NCBI RefSeq assembly: GCF_003010915.2
Contig: NZ_CP028426.1
Coordinates: 2,666,001 to 2,730,000, forward strand
DNA: 64,000 nucleotides
DNA from: Gulosibacter molinativorax
Lineage (GTDB): Bacteria; Actinomycetota; Actinomycetes; Actinomycetales; Microbacteriaceae
Direction: 5' to 3'
Positions within the stretch are counted from its first letter, which is position 1, and each line of letters opens with the position of its first letter. Shown one piece after another: positions 7,445 to 16,135 of this stretch. Made by a program: the position numbers and the translations under genes. The notes beneath the pieces were generated by a model. It was given only the letters and a program-made list of their open reading frames with translations, ran no database searches and was not told the origin of the DNA.

Positions 7445-8757
7445 TGACCGTGCACCTGACGCCAGAACAGCAGGGAGTCTTCGACGCGATCGAGGGCACC
7501 CGCGAGCATCTCTTCGTGACCGGCCGCGCCGGCACCGGAAAGTCGACGCTCCTCAACCACCTTTCGTGGCACACGACGAAGCAGCTCGTGATCTGTGCGC
7601 CTACGGGCGTCGCGGCGCTGAACGTCGGCGGCCAGACCATCCATTCGCTGTTCAAACTGCCGATCGGCATCATCGGCAACCAGCCGATCGAGCAGAACCG
7701 CGAGGTCAAGAAGCTGCTCAACACGATCGACACGCTCGTAATCGACGAGATCTCGATGGTCTCGGCCGATCTGCTGGATGCGATGGATCGTTCCCTACGA
7801 CAGGCTCGCCAGCGCAAGGCGGAGCCATTTGGCGGCGTGCAGGTCGTGATGTTCGGCGACCCGTTCCAGCTCGCGCCGGTGCCGCCGAGCGATCCCGACG
7901 AGCGGGCGTGGATGCGCGACAACTACAAGTCGACCTGGTTCTTCGACGCGCACGTGTGGCGCGAGACCGAGATGCACATCCACACCCTGCGGGAGATTCA
8001 CCGGCAGCACGACGACGAGTTCCGGAACCTGCTCACCGCGGTGCGCTACGGGAACGTGACCGAGGCGATGGCGACCAGGCTCAACGAGGTGGGATCGCGC
8101 ACGCCCCCGACCGACGGCATCATCACCCTCGCCTCAAAGAACGCGACGGTTTCGCGTATCAACAAACGCGAGCTCGACCGGTTGCCGGGGCAATCGATGT
8201 CGGCCGCGGCCGAGATCAACGGCGACTTTGGCAACGCCCGCACGTTTCCGGCGGAGGAGGAGCTCGAGCTGAAGATCGGGGCCCAGGTGATGTTCCTGCG
8301 CAACGACACCGACAGCCGGTGGGTGAATGGTTCGGTGGGCGTCGTCACCCGCATTGACAAGACCGTGCACGTCGAGATCGACGACGAGGAGCACGAGGTC
8401 GAGCCGATCGTGTGGGAGAAGTTGAAGTATTCCTACGACGCCGAGTCGAGGGAGCTCTCGCGCGAGGTCGTGGGGGAGTTCCACCAGTTCCCGCTGCGGC
8501 TCGCGTGGGCGGTGACGATTCACAAGTCGCAGGGCAAGACCTATGACCGCGCCGTGGTCGACCTCGGCGCCCGCGCGTTCTCGCCGGGGCAGACGTACGT
8601 GGCGCTGTCGCGCATCCGCTCGCTCGAGGGCCTATACCTGACGCGGCCGCTGCAGCCGCGGGATATCTTCGTCGACCCGGATGTGATGCGCTTCATGAAC
8701 GAGGTCGCGGAGGCACAGCGCGTCGCGAAGCTCGCGGTGAGATCGGTCGCTGACTAG
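7444..8757 (+). CDS. PIF1-like/RecD-like superfamily 1 DNA helicase
   Basis: An ATP-dependent DNA helicase of 437 residues. Motif I (Walker A) is GRAGTGKST at residues 27-35, motif II DEIS at 101-104, motif III GDPFQL at 138-143, and the late motif TIHKSQG at 358-364, followed by a typical YVALSRIRSLEGLYL end. This is the compact PIF1 family, which unwinds 5'-3' and acts on structured DNA. The GTG at 7444 overlaps the previous stop by one base and follows GAAAGG; longer upstream readings in this frame are shadow of the CtaG gene. It is probably co-transcribed with that gene, without an obvious functional link. Confidence 0.88.
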   Translation: MTVHLTPEQQGVFDAIEGTREHLFVTGRAGTGKSTLLNHLSWHTTKQLVICAPTGVAALNVGGQTIHSLFKLPIGIIGNQPIEQNREVKKLLNTIDTLVIDEISMVSADLLDAMDRSLRQARQRKAEPFGGVQVVMFGDPFQLAPVPPSDPDERAWMRDNYKSTWFFDAHVWRETEMHIHTLREIHRQHDDEFRNLLTAVRYGNVTEAMATRLNEVGSRTPPTDGIITLASKNATVSRINKRELDRLPGQSMSAAAEINGDFGNARTFPAEEELELKIGAQVMFLRNDTDSRWVNGSVGVVTRIDKTVHVEIDDEEHEVEPIVWEKLKYSYDAESRELSREVVGEFHQFPLRLAWAVTIHKSQGKTYDRAVVDLGARAFSPGQTYVALSRIRSLEGLYLTRPLQPRDIFVDPDVMRFMNEVAEAQRVAKLAVRSVAD

Positions 8758-8772
8758 CGCCGTAAGGCGCGG

Positions 8773-10584
8773 TCAGTGCGGGTGGATGAACGGGCGGACC
8801 TCCTCGATCAGCGCATCCACGTCGACCTCGACGCCGAGCACCTCGGCCCACGCACCCACGTACTCCTCGTAGTAGCGGTGCGCGTGTCCGCCCTTCGACT
8901 GGATCGAAGCCGCCATGTCGGCGGCGGTCTGCCAGAAGGTCACCCACGGCCACCAGCGCATGTGCTCGGTGACGTCGTAGCCGCGCGGCTCGGTCATCCA
9001 CTCCGGCTCCTGCCAGATCAGCGGCACGTTCCACCAGACGATTGGGTCGCTCGGGTGCTGCATGAAGACGAACCGCCGCGGTCCCCAAGGTACGTAGTCG
9101 ACGCCGTCGTTTGGTTCGCGAAGATCTCCCAGCCGATTCGAGAAACGAACGAGCGAGCCGTCGCCGATATAGGGCCGCACGACGCGGGAACCCTCGCCCC
9201 GACGGTCCACGAGCTCCGACCAGATCGGCGTGAACTGCGGGGTACCCGCCCAGATTGCGCCGTCGAGCCGCTCGGTCATGTCCCGGGCGTCGTCGAACAC
9301 CGACAGACCGCCGAAGGCACCGAGCGATTCGCCGGAAATATATAGCTTCGGGCGCGACGCCTTAGGCATCTTCTCGAGCTCGGCGACAACCTCGCGGTAG
9401 AGCGCCTGACCGGTTTTCTGGGGCGAGTCTCGGTCGAGCAGGAGTGCGAAGGCGCTCGGCAGCACGGTGTACTGCAGCGACACCATCGCGCAGTCACCGC
9501 GGGTGAGGTACTCCATTGCGGCCATCGACCAGTCGTTGAGCCAACCGGTGCCGGTGCCGATGTAGATGCAGATGTGGCTGCGCTTGAAGCCCCCGGCGCG
9601 CTTCAGCTCGCGCACGGCTCGCTTCGCCGCGGCGTCGATCGAGACGCTCGCGCGCAGGCCGACGTACGCGCGGATCGGCTCCATCGCATCCTCGCCCGTG
9701 AATCGCGCGATGTCGGCGCCTCGCGGGCCATCGGAGACGACGGCCTTCCCGTGCCGGCCAAGCGTCCCAAAGGGTTCGTAGGATGCGCTGGATCCGGATC
9801 GCTCGGGCTGCAACGGTGGGGTGCGACCCGGCAGCGGCTTGAGATTCTTCGCGGTGGCCGAGTCCTCGATGCCCTCCAGGAGGCGCTTCCAAAGCACCGA
9901 ACGGTTAAAGAAATAGAGCAGGCCGAGGGAGATGATGGTGCCGGAGAAGGGAACGGCGATCGCCGGCACGTAACGCTTCAGCAGCTGCCGGGTGCCCCAG
10001 GACTGCAGACGGAACAGCCGCACCCCGAGCAGGACACCCATCGAGGCGAGGGTGCCGGCGCTCAGACCGAGCAGCTGGATTCGTGGGGTCGGCGGCTCTT
10101 GATCCACGAGTTCCGCAATTTCCCGCTGCCGGTGCATCGAGGTGATGAGCGAGGCGCCGGTGCCGAGGACGAGTCCGCTCAACAGGAGGATCTGCCAGAC
10201 TGAAGTGAACTTGGCCAGCTGGTGTCCGAGTCGGATGGGGAGAAACTTCTCCGGGACGAATCGGCGAACCGCGTCGCCGATGCCGATGCGCGCCGAGCGG
10301 GCCCCGACGCCAACCCCGTAGCCATACAGCTGGGACAGGCTGACGCTGGCCGCGGTCATCCACCATTTCCGTGGCAGGAAGCTGGGGCTGAGCGCGATCC
10401 AAGACGCAATCTGGCCGCCGACGATGCCCCACCAGTTGGGCACGAGGGGGTGGGGGCTGGCGTCGATGCCGCGGGGCGGATCGCCCGCGGGCTGCGGATT
10501 CTGGCCCTGTGGGCGGAAGAAGCGGAGTCTTGGATTGGGGGTTCGCTGCTTCCGCCTTTGCTTCCGACTCCGCCCACCAAACAT
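8773..10584 (-). CDS. Membrane alpha/beta hydrolase of the actinobacterial Abhydrolase_9 type
   Basis: A 603-residue protein with an N-terminal membrane part (several hydrophobic segments, residues about 50-250) and a C-terminal hydrolase domain. The hydrolase domain has the nucleophile elbow GESLGAFGG in the segment LYISGESLGAFGG, so Ser is the likely nucleophile. A late Asp and the HLH-like end are not assigned with certainty. The family is common in actinobacteria and its substrate is unknown. Start choice: ATG at 10584, because GATAAT (10591-10596, reverse strand) lies six bases upstream, as in leaderless genes; an in-frame ATG at 10695 would add 37 weakly conserved residues. It is divergent from yceI and convergent with the helicase. 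Confidence 0.75.
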   Translation of the reverse strand: MFGGRSRKQRRKQRTPNPRLRFFRPQGQNPQPAGDPPRGIDASPHPLVPNWWGIVGGQIASWIALSPSFLPRKWWMTAASVSLSQLYGYGVGVGARSARIGIGDAVRRFVPEKFLPIRLGHQLAKFTSVWQILLLSGLVLGTGASLITSMHRQREIAELVDQEPPTPRIQLLGLSAGTLASMGVLLGVRLFRLQSWGTRQLLKRYVPAIAVPFSGTIISLGLLYFFNRSVLWKRLLEGIEDSATAKNLKPLPGRTPPLQPERSGSSASYEPFGTLGRHGKAVVSDGPRGADIARFTGEDAMEPIRAYVGLRASVSIDAAAKRAVRELKRAGGFKRSHICIYIGTGTGWLNDWSMAAMEYLTRGDCAMVSLQYTVLPSAFALLLDRDSPQKTGQALYREVVAELEKMPKASRPKLYISGESLGAFGGLSVFDDARDMTERLDGAIWAGTPQFTPIWSELVDRRGEGSRVVRPYIGDGSLVRFSNRLGDLREPNDGVDYVPWGPRRFVFMQHPSDPIVWWNVPLIWQEPEWMTEPRGYDVTEHMRWWPWVTFWQTAADMAASIQSKGGHAHRYYEEYVGAWAEVLGVEVDVDALIEEVRPFIHPH

Positions 10585-10742
10585 GTTGTCATTATCCAGG
10601 CTCGAGTTGACACGATGTGAACGCACGCTGAGTGGCGCTTCATTCCGGTAGCGGAAGATGGGGACAGTGCGACCGCTCGTCCCAGAATTGTTCATGCAAA
10701 TTCAGGGAATAAGGGGTTGCGCTCAGAGTCCAATCGAAATAA

Positions 10743-10756
10743 GTTGTACCTACAAC
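10743..10756. promoter_or_regulatory. Palindromic operator candidate upstream of the YceI gene
   Basis: GTTGTA, CC, TACAAC is a perfect inverted repeat 21 bases before the YceI start codon. Such short palindromes over a promoter usually bind a MarR- or TetR-like dimer; the regulator is not obvious in the window. Confidence 0.45.
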
Positions 10757-10777
10757 CAAACTTTTGAAGGAGTTCAC

Positions 10778-11323
10778 ATGACCGCAATTCAAGGCCTCAC
10801 CGCAGGCACCTGGAACATTGACCCCACCCACACCGAGGTCGGCTTTGTCGTTCGCCACATGGCGATCTCGAAGGTCCGCGGTAAGTTCGAACGGTTCGAG
10901 GGTGCGATCGTCGTCGGCGACCAGATCGAGGACAGCTCGGTGAACGCGACCGTCGAGGTCAAGTCGGTGAACACCAACCAGGAGCAGCGCGACGAGCACC
11001 TTCGCACGTCGGACTTCTTCCTCGCTGACGAGCACCCGACGATCACCTTCGCATCGAAGTCGGTGCGCGTTGACGGTTCGGACATCTACGTGCTCGGTGA
11101 CTTCACGATGCGTGGCGTGACGAAGGAGATTGAGCTGCAGGTCGAGTTCGGCGGCGTGACTGTCGACGGTTACGGCAACACCAAGGCCGGTTTCGAGGCC
11201 TCGACCACGATCAACCGCAAGGACTTCGGCGTGAACTGGAACGCACCGACTGAGGCCGGTGGCCTCACGCTCGGTGACGACGTCAAGCTCCACATTGACG
11301 GTCAGGCGATGCTCGCCGCGTAG
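10778..11323 (+). CDS. YceI family protein (lipid-binding lipocalin-like)
   Basis: A 181-residue YceI-family protein. It begins GLTAGTWNIDPTHTEVGFVVRHM, then KVRGKF and a C-terminal FGVNWN block, all diagnostic of the family, which folds as a lipocalin-like barrel and binds isoprenoid or amide lipids. No signal peptide is visible, so it is probably cytosolic, as in many actinobacterial members. The start at 10778 follows GAAGGAG; a longer reading from 10658 has no ribosome binding site. It is a single-gene unit between a palindromic operator and a terminator. The precise function is not known. Confidence 0.9.
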   Translation: MTAIQGLTAGTWNIDPTHTEVGFVVRHMAISKVRGKFERFEGAIVVGDQIEDSSVNATVEVKSVNTNQEQRDEHLRTSDFFLADEHPTITFASKSVRVDGSDIYVLGDFTMRGVTKEIELQVEFGGVTVDGYGNTKAGFEASTTINRKDFGVNWNAPTEAGGLTLGDDVKLHIDGQAMLAA

Positions 11324-11354
11324 TCGCAAGTCGCTCAACTGCGAATATTTCAGG

Positions 11355-11384
11355 CGCCCCGATCTGCACATGCAGATCGGGGCG
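11355..11384 (+). terminator. Terminator after the YceI gene
   Basis: CGCCCCGATCTG, loop CACATG, then CAGATCGGGGCG (12-bp perfect stem) followed by TTCGTGTTC. It lies between the convergent YceI and IclR genes. Confidence 0.8.
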
Positions 11385-11445
11385 TTCGTGTTCGGCTGGC
11401 GGCTTGGCCTGCAAGGTTGCTCGGTCGGTTAAGTTGCTCGGTCGG

Positions 11446-12150
11446 TCAAGCGGAGAGCTGAGATTCGATCTGCGCCGCCGCGCGTCGAAGCGCAGACTCG
11501 CTAGCGCGGAGCTTGTCGACCCGCGCGGAGGGTACGAGTGCGGCGAGGCTCCCGATTACCGTGTCGGAGCCATCGCGCACCGCCACCGCGAGTCCGGCGA
11601 CTCCCGACCGCAGGAGGTCGGACGTGAAGGCAATGCCCTGTTCCTGCGCCTCGGCAATCCGCTCGAGGAGTTCGGGATCCGGATCGCGACCGAGGAGCCT
11701 GTCGCGAGCACGCGCATCCGTCGCCGCGAGCACCGCGAGGCCGGATGCGCTCTCGCTCATCCCGCTGCGCGAGCCGACCTCGTGGCGCACGAGCATCCCG
11801 GTACCCCGGCCGTGCAGGAGCTCGAGCAGGACAACCATCGCCGAGCCGTCGACGATCTGAAACACCACGGTCTCGCCGAGCTCGCGCATGAGCGCCTCGG
11901 CTGCCGGCCGGGCGGCGCGACGTAGCTCGGGGTAGACGGCGCTCGCGAGCCTGCGCATCCTGCCGCTGAGCTGGAAGCGGCTTCCCTCGCGGCGGATGAG
12001 GTCACGCGAAAGCAGAGTTTGGAGCAGGCGGCGGACCACCGTCCGATTCATCCCAGTGATCGCCGTGAGTTCGGGCGCGGTCAGTGACCGGCCCTCGAGG
12101 GCGAGGAGGAGGTTGAGCGCCTTGTCGGCGGTCTTGGAGATCTCAGACAC
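11446..12150 (-). CDS. IclR family transcriptional regulator (second of a tandem pair)
   Basis: A regulator of 234 residues. The N-terminal winged helix spans about residues 1-65 (KALNLLLALEG, then NRTVVRRLLQTLLSRDLI) and the C-terminal part is the ligand-binding IclR domain with SGLAVLAATDA. The GTG start at 12150 is preceded by GAGG and overlaps the end of the upstream regulator by eight bases. The longer reading to 12480 only adds a stretch antisense-like to that gene. It is transcribed away from the ring-cleavage operon at 13087, the usual layout for IclR-type control of an adjacent catabolic operon. Confidence 0.88.
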   Translation of the reverse strand: MSEISKTADKALNLLLALEGRSLTAPELTAITGMNRTVVRRLLQTLLSRDLIRREGSRFQLSGRMRRLASAVYPELRRAARPAAEALMRELGETVVFQIVDGSAMVVLLELLHGRGTGMLVRHEVGSRSGMSESASGLAVLAATDARARDRLLGRDPDPELLERIAEAQEQGIAFTSDLLRSGVAGLAVAVRDGSDTVIGSLAALVPSARVDKLRASESALRRAAAQIESQLSA

Positions 12151-12847
12151 GCTCGCCTGCCTCAAGCGCGGTCGCGATTGTGCCGGCGGTGGCGAGCAGC
12201 GCATCCTCAAAATGCTCGAGTCGTTCGGCGCGCGAGGTCGGCACCACGATGGCGACTGCGCCGCGCAAACCGCTTGTCGTGTCGAGCACCGGCGCGCCGA
12301 TTCCCGACATTTCGGGGCGGACGTGGCCGCGCGAGCGGGACACTCCGCGCTGTCGAATCGCCTTGAGCTGCAGTGACGTGTCGTCGTGGAGCGTGAGTCC
12401 AAGGGTGCCCGCGTCGAGATGGGCGAGCATCGCGAGGCTTGACGCACCTCGCGTGATGGGCTGTCGGAAACCGACTTCATATTCGATCCGCAAGGTCGAC
12501 TGTGCCGCGTGCGCCCGCGCGACGACGACGGCCTCGTGGTCCTCGGGCACGGTCAGGATCACGGTCTCGCCGATGCTCGCAGCGAGTTGGTCGATAATCG
12601 GCTGCCCTACCGTGGCGAGCTCATTAGGAATGTGCCCCGCGAGGCGAACGAGGAGCGGGCTCAGTCGAAAGTTGCCTGCCGGGTCGCGGGTAACGAGCGC
12701 TCGACCGTGCAGTGTGTTGAGGATGCGCTGCATGACGCTGCGAGCGACGCCGACGGTGGTGGCGAGGTCGCTCGCAGTCTGTGCGTCCTTCGTCTCCAGC
12801 GCAAACAGCACCTGGAGTGCGTAGTCCGCGGTTTGCGAGATCTCCAT
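12143..12847 (-). CDS. IclR family transcriptional regulator (first of a tandem pair)
   Basis: A 234-residue regulator, the same length as the one it overlaps. The helix-turn-helix region is ADYALQVLFALETKD through SVMQRILNTLHGRALV, followed by an effector domain with RGASSLAMLAHLD. The two proteins share domain layout and the starts EISQTADYAL/EISKTADKAL, so the pair arose by duplication. The ATG at 12847 has a weak ribosome binding site. The 239-base region between it and the dioxygenase gene contains several palindromes that could be operators for either protein. Confidence 0.88.
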   Translation of the reverse strand: MEISQTADYALQVLFALETKDAQTASDLATTVGVARSVMQRILNTLHGRALVTRDPAGNFRLSPLLVRLAGHIPNELATVGQPIIDQLAASIGETVILTVPEDHEAVVVARAHAAQSTLRIEYEVGFRQPITRGASSLAMLAHLDAGTLGLTLHDDTSLQLKAIRQRGVSRSRGHVRPEMSGIGAPVLDTTSGLRGAVAIVVPTSRAERLEHFEDALLATAGTIATALEAGERV

Positions 12848-12872
12848 GGGTGTCCCTACTTGTCACTAGTGT

Positions 12873-13033
12873 CCCAACGTTGGGTGCAGCGCCCGATTAT
12901 CGGACTCTCCACTCTAATTCGACTGCGATCCGTACGGGTCTTGCGGCGGAGCCTGAAAGCTTGCAATCATTATGAGCGCTTGCTCAAAAAACCATTGCTT
13001 CGCGCACGAGAGTTCGATAGTCTCCAAATATCG
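12873..13033. promoter_or_regulatory. Divergent control region with candidate IclR operators
   Basis: Three palindromes lie between the divergent regulator and dioxygenase genes: CCCAACGTTGGG (12873-12884, perfect), TGAGC-GCTT-GCTCA (12973-12986) and CGATA-N9-TATCG (13015-13033). IclR proteins bind such dyads. Which site serves which promoter cannot be told. Confidence 0.45.
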
Positions 13034-13086
13034 GGTTTGAAAGCACGATAAACGGAAATCACAGCAGCGACTCAATGGAGTGTCAA

Positions 13087-13671
13087 ATGAGTGGAAAAGT
13101 TGCCCGCCTGGGCCATGTGGGAATCGCGGTCGAAGACATCGACCGCTCAGTGGCGTTTTATACCGAGGTGCTCGGGATGCGCCTCACCGAAATGTTCCGT
13201 TACGACGAGAGCACGGTAGGACACGGCTCGGCCGTACTCGCGGGCGCGTTCGTGCGCGGCTGGGAGGACACTATCCATCACCGGCTTTCGATCTTCACGC
13301 TCCGGGATGCGAACCCCGAAAAGCCGAGTGCTCGCTCCCTCGGCCTGCACCACATTGCGTTCGAAATGGACTCGAGCGACGACCTGCTCACGCTCTACCG
13401 CCGGTTCAAGGAGCGCGAGGTGCCGATCGTCAACGCGCGTATCGGTGGCCCGGGTAATCAGCCGCGGTTCTACGGGCTCGACCCCGACGGGAACCTTCTC
13501 GAGTTCTACTACAAGATCGATCACGTCGGTTGGGACGGCATCCCGCGCCCGTACCCGGCGATCCAGGAAATCGAGCTCGAGGACTTCGACTTCGAGGCGT
13601 ACGACGAACAACGAGAGAAGCAGGCCGAGGCCGAGCGTGCCCGTCGCCTGCAGACCCAGCCGAGCAGCTAG
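13087..13671 (+). CDS. VOC superfamily protein, extradiol (catechol 2,3-) dioxygenase-like
   Basis: A 194-residue vicinal-oxygen-chelate protein. The paired beta-alpha-beta modules begin LGHVGIAVEDIDRSVAFY and LGLHHIAFEMD. Candidate metal ligands are H10, H88 (or H89) and E139 in NLLEFYYK, matching Fe- or Mn-dependent extradiol dioxygenases. The C-terminus (about residues 160-194) is highly charged. It is the first gene of a catabolic operon with an FAH hydrolase and an aldehyde dehydrogenase, which supports ring cleavage, but glyoxalase-like or lyase roles are possible. The start at 13087 follows GGAG by seven bases; the ATG at 13075 has no such site. Confidence 0.82.
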   Translation: MSGKVARLGHVGIAVEDIDRSVAFYTEVLGMRLTEMFRYDESTVGHGSAVLAGAFVRGWEDTIHHRLSIFTLRDANPEKPSARSLGLHHIAFEMDSSDDLLTLYRRFKEREVPIVNARIGGPGNQPRFYGLDPDGNLLEFYYKIDHVGWDGIPRPYPAIQEIELEDFDFEAYDEQREKQAEAERARRLQTQPSS

Positions 13672-13688
13672 CAAAGGAGCACTCACCC

Positions 13689-14651
13689 ATGACCAAGATC
13701 GCCCGATTCCAGCATCTCGGCGACGCGCGACTCGGCGTCGTCAGTGGCGACGATTATATTGACGTCACCAAGGCATACGCCGCGCTGCTCGCCAGCGAGG
13801 GGGAGCTGAACGCGGCTGCCATCGCGCAGGGCGAGCTTTCTCCGGACTCGCTCGCGTTCTTCCGCGGTGGTGATCGCACGCTCTCGGCGTTGCAGGATGC
13901 GGTCGCGCACGCCGAATCGCTCCCGGACGCGGATGCGCGGGAGGCGGGCATCCGCGTCTCGCAAAGCTCGACTGACACGCTCGTGCCCATTCCGAACCCG
14001 CCCAAGATCGTGTGCGTGGCCCGAAACTACGGAAAGCACGCGGAGGAAGCGGGCCTACAGATCTCGGAGATTCCCATCCTGTTCCCGCGCTTCGCGGCGA
14101 CGCAGATCGCGCATGGTGAGCCAATCGTCGTGCCGAAGGTCTCGCACGAGGTGGATTGGGAGGGCGAACTCGCCGTCGTGATCGGCAAGGGCGGCAGGCA
14201 CATCACCCGTGAGGATGCGTTCGAGCACGTCGCGGGCTACACGGTGTTCAACGACGTGTCGGTTCGCGACTACCAGTTCCGCGTCACCCAGTACACCGGC
14301 GGCAAGAACTTTCACGCATCCGGCCCGGTCGGTCCACACATCGCGCTCGCCGACGAGGGACTCGACCCACACAACCTGCGCATCACAACGGTCATCAACG
14401 GTGTAGTGAAGCAGGATGCATCGACGAACGAGTTCATCTTCGACATCCCGGCGCTGATCGAGCACATTTCGGAGTTCATCCAGCTCGAGCCGGGCGACAT
14501 CATTCCGACCGGGACCCCCGCGGGCGTGGGGTTCAAGCGCAACCCGCCCGAGTACCTCCGCGACGGCGATGTCGTCGAGATCACCGTCGAAGGCATCGGC
14601 ACGCTCCGCAATCCCGTCATCAACGAACATTCAGAGGAAACATCCGCATGA
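13689..14651 (+). CDS. Fumarylacetoacetate hydrolase family protein
   Basis: A 320-residue FAH-superfamily enzyme, which hydrolyses C-C bonds or hydrates/decarboxylates keto-acids in aromatic breakdown. An N-terminal domain of about 90 residues is followed by the catalytic domain with PKIVCVARNYGKHAEE, then VDWEGELAVVIG, FNDVSVRDYQ, and PGDIIPTGTPAGVG near the end. The Glu and Asp residues in the WEGELA and DVSVRD blocks are the expected Mg2+ ligands. A strong AAAGGAG precedes the ATG, and the aldehyde dehydrogenase start overlaps its stop (ATGA). Within the operon it most likely acts after the dioxygenase. Confidence 0.9.
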   Translation: MTKIARFQHLGDARLGVVSGDDYIDVTKAYAALLASEGELNAAAIAQGELSPDSLAFFRGGDRTLSALQDAVAHAESLPDADAREAGIRVSQSSTDTLVPIPNPPKIVCVARNYGKHAEEAGLQISEIPILFPRFAATQIAHGEPIVVPKVSHEVDWEGELAVVIGKGGRHITREDAFEHVAGYTVFNDVSVRDYQFRVTQYTGGKNFHASGPVGPHIALADEGLDPHNLRITTVINGVVKQDASTNEFIFDIPALIEHISEFIQLEPGDIIPTGTPAGVGFKRNPPEYLRDGDVVEITVEGIGTLRNPVINEHSEETSA

Positions 14652-16135
14652 CAACCACCACCGAAACTAGGCTCCCGACTCGGCCCGATGGCGTCACCGA
14701 CGCGAAGCTGTTTATCGACGGCGAGTGGGTCGAAGCGGTCTCGGGCGAGCGCACCCCGGTGATCGACCCATCCCGCGAGAGCCAGATCTCCTCGATCGCG
14801 CTCGCGGGCCCCGAGGACGTCGCCCGCGCCGTCGCAGCGGCTCGGCGCGAGGTGGATGAGGGCGCCTGGTCGCGCGTTTCGGGCGCGGACCGCGGTCGGA
14901 TGCTCTGGCGCCTCGCCGACCTGATCGAGGAGCACCGCGAGGAGCTCGCGGCCCTCGAGTCGGTCGACATCGGCCGCCCGATTGGCGAGCCATTCTTCGG
15001 TGAGATTCCGCTCGCATCCGAGGTCTTCCGCTATTTCGCGGGCTACGCCGACAAGATTCACGGCACGACGTTCGACCTGCCTGATCTCGGCGGCAAGTCG
15101 CGGCGCACGTACACGCTCCGCCAACCGCTCGGCGTCGTCGGCGCGATCACCCCGTGGAATGCGCCGACCATGATCACCGCGTGGAAGCTCGCGCCGGCGC
15201 TCGCGGCAGGCAACACCATCGTGCTGAAGTCGGCACAGGAGGCGTCGCTCAGCACGGTGCGCCTCGTGCAGCTCATCGAGGAGGCGGGATTCCCAGCGGG
15301 CACCGTCAACCTCGTCACGGGGCGCGGCTCGGTCGCCGGCGAGGCACTTGTCACCGCGCCTGGCGTTGACAAGATTTCGTTCACGGGCAGCCCAGAGGTC
15401 GGCCGCGGCATCGCCGCGAAAGCCTCGGGGGCGCTCAAGAAGATCGTGCTGGAGCTCGGCGGCAAGTCGCCGCAGATTATTCGGGCGGATGCGGATCTCG
15501 ACGAGATCATCTCGACCGTCGGCACGGGAGTCTTTGCGAACCAGGGCCAGACCTGCGCATCCGGCAGCCGCATCTTCGTGCAGCGGGATGTGCTCGACGC
15601 GCTCGTCGATCGGCTCGCGGCCCACGCCGACTCGATTCGAGTGGGTGACCCCTTCGACGAGGCGACGCAGATGGGCACGCTCATCAACGAGCGCCAGCTC
15701 AAGAGCGTCTCGGCGCTCGTCGAGCAGGGGCGCGAGTATGGCGTCGACGTCGTTACCGGCGGCGAGCGACTCGGCGACCGCGGCTACTTCTTCAAGCCGA
15801 CGGTTCTCGTTTCGGACAACGACAGCCCCGTCGCGCGCCAGGAGATCTTCGGCCCGGTCGGCACCGTCATCCCGTTCGACACCGACGAGGAGGCGCTGCG
15901 CCTCGCAAACGACACCGAGTACGGCCTCACGAGCGTGCTCTGGACCAACGACAGCAGTGCGATCAACCGCTTTACCAAGGGCCTGAAGGCAGGGTCGGTC
16001 TGGGTCAACGCGTGGGGCCCGCCCCACCCGGCGACGCCGTGGCTCGGGGTGAAGACCTCGGGCATCGGTGAGGAGCTCGGCACCTCCGGCCTCCTCGCGG
16101 AGACGGTGGAGAAGGTCGTCAATGTCGTCGGCTAG
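14648..16135 (+). CDS. Aldehyde dehydrogenase family protein
   Basis: A NAD(P)-dependent dehydrogenase of 495 residues, full length for the family. The general base Glu is E269 in ELGGKSPQ and the catalytic Cys is C303 in QGQTCASGSR. The cofactor region includes TPWNAPTMITAWKLAPALAAGN. In ring-cleavage operons this family oxidises a muconic semialdehyde, for example HpaE or DmpC types, or a side-chain aldehyde; which one cannot be decided here. It is coupled by ATGA to the FAH gene, and the SnoaL gene starts 14 bases inside its end. Confidence 0.92.
   Translation: MTTTTETRLPTRPDGVTDAKLFIDGEWVEAVSGERTPVIDPSRESQISSIALAGPEDVARAVAAARREVDEGAWSRVSGADRGRMLWRLADLIEEHREELAALESVDIGRPIGEPFFGEIPLASEVFRYFAGYADKIHGTTFDLPDLGGKSRRTYTLRQPLGVVGAITPWNAPTMITAWKLAPALAAGNTIVLKSAQEASLSTVRLVQLIEEAGFPAGTVNLVTGRGSVAGEALVTAPGVDKISFTGSPEVGRGIAAKASGALKKIVLELGGKSPQIIRADADLDEIISTVGTGVFANQGQTCASGSRIFVQRDVLDALVDRLAAHADSIRVGDPFDEATQMGTLINERQLKSVSALVEQGREYGVDVVTGGERLGDRGYFFKPTVLVSDNDSPVARQEIFGPVGTVIPFDTDEEALRLANDTEYGLTSVLWTNDSSAINRFTKGLKAGSVWVNAWGPPHPATPWLGVKTSGIGEELGTSGLLAETVEKVVNVVG

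Noticed and set aside
13075-13086. Earlier ATG start for the VOC dioxygenase gene
   Set aside because: It has no ribosome binding site, and its own bases supply the GGAG site of the ATG at 13087.
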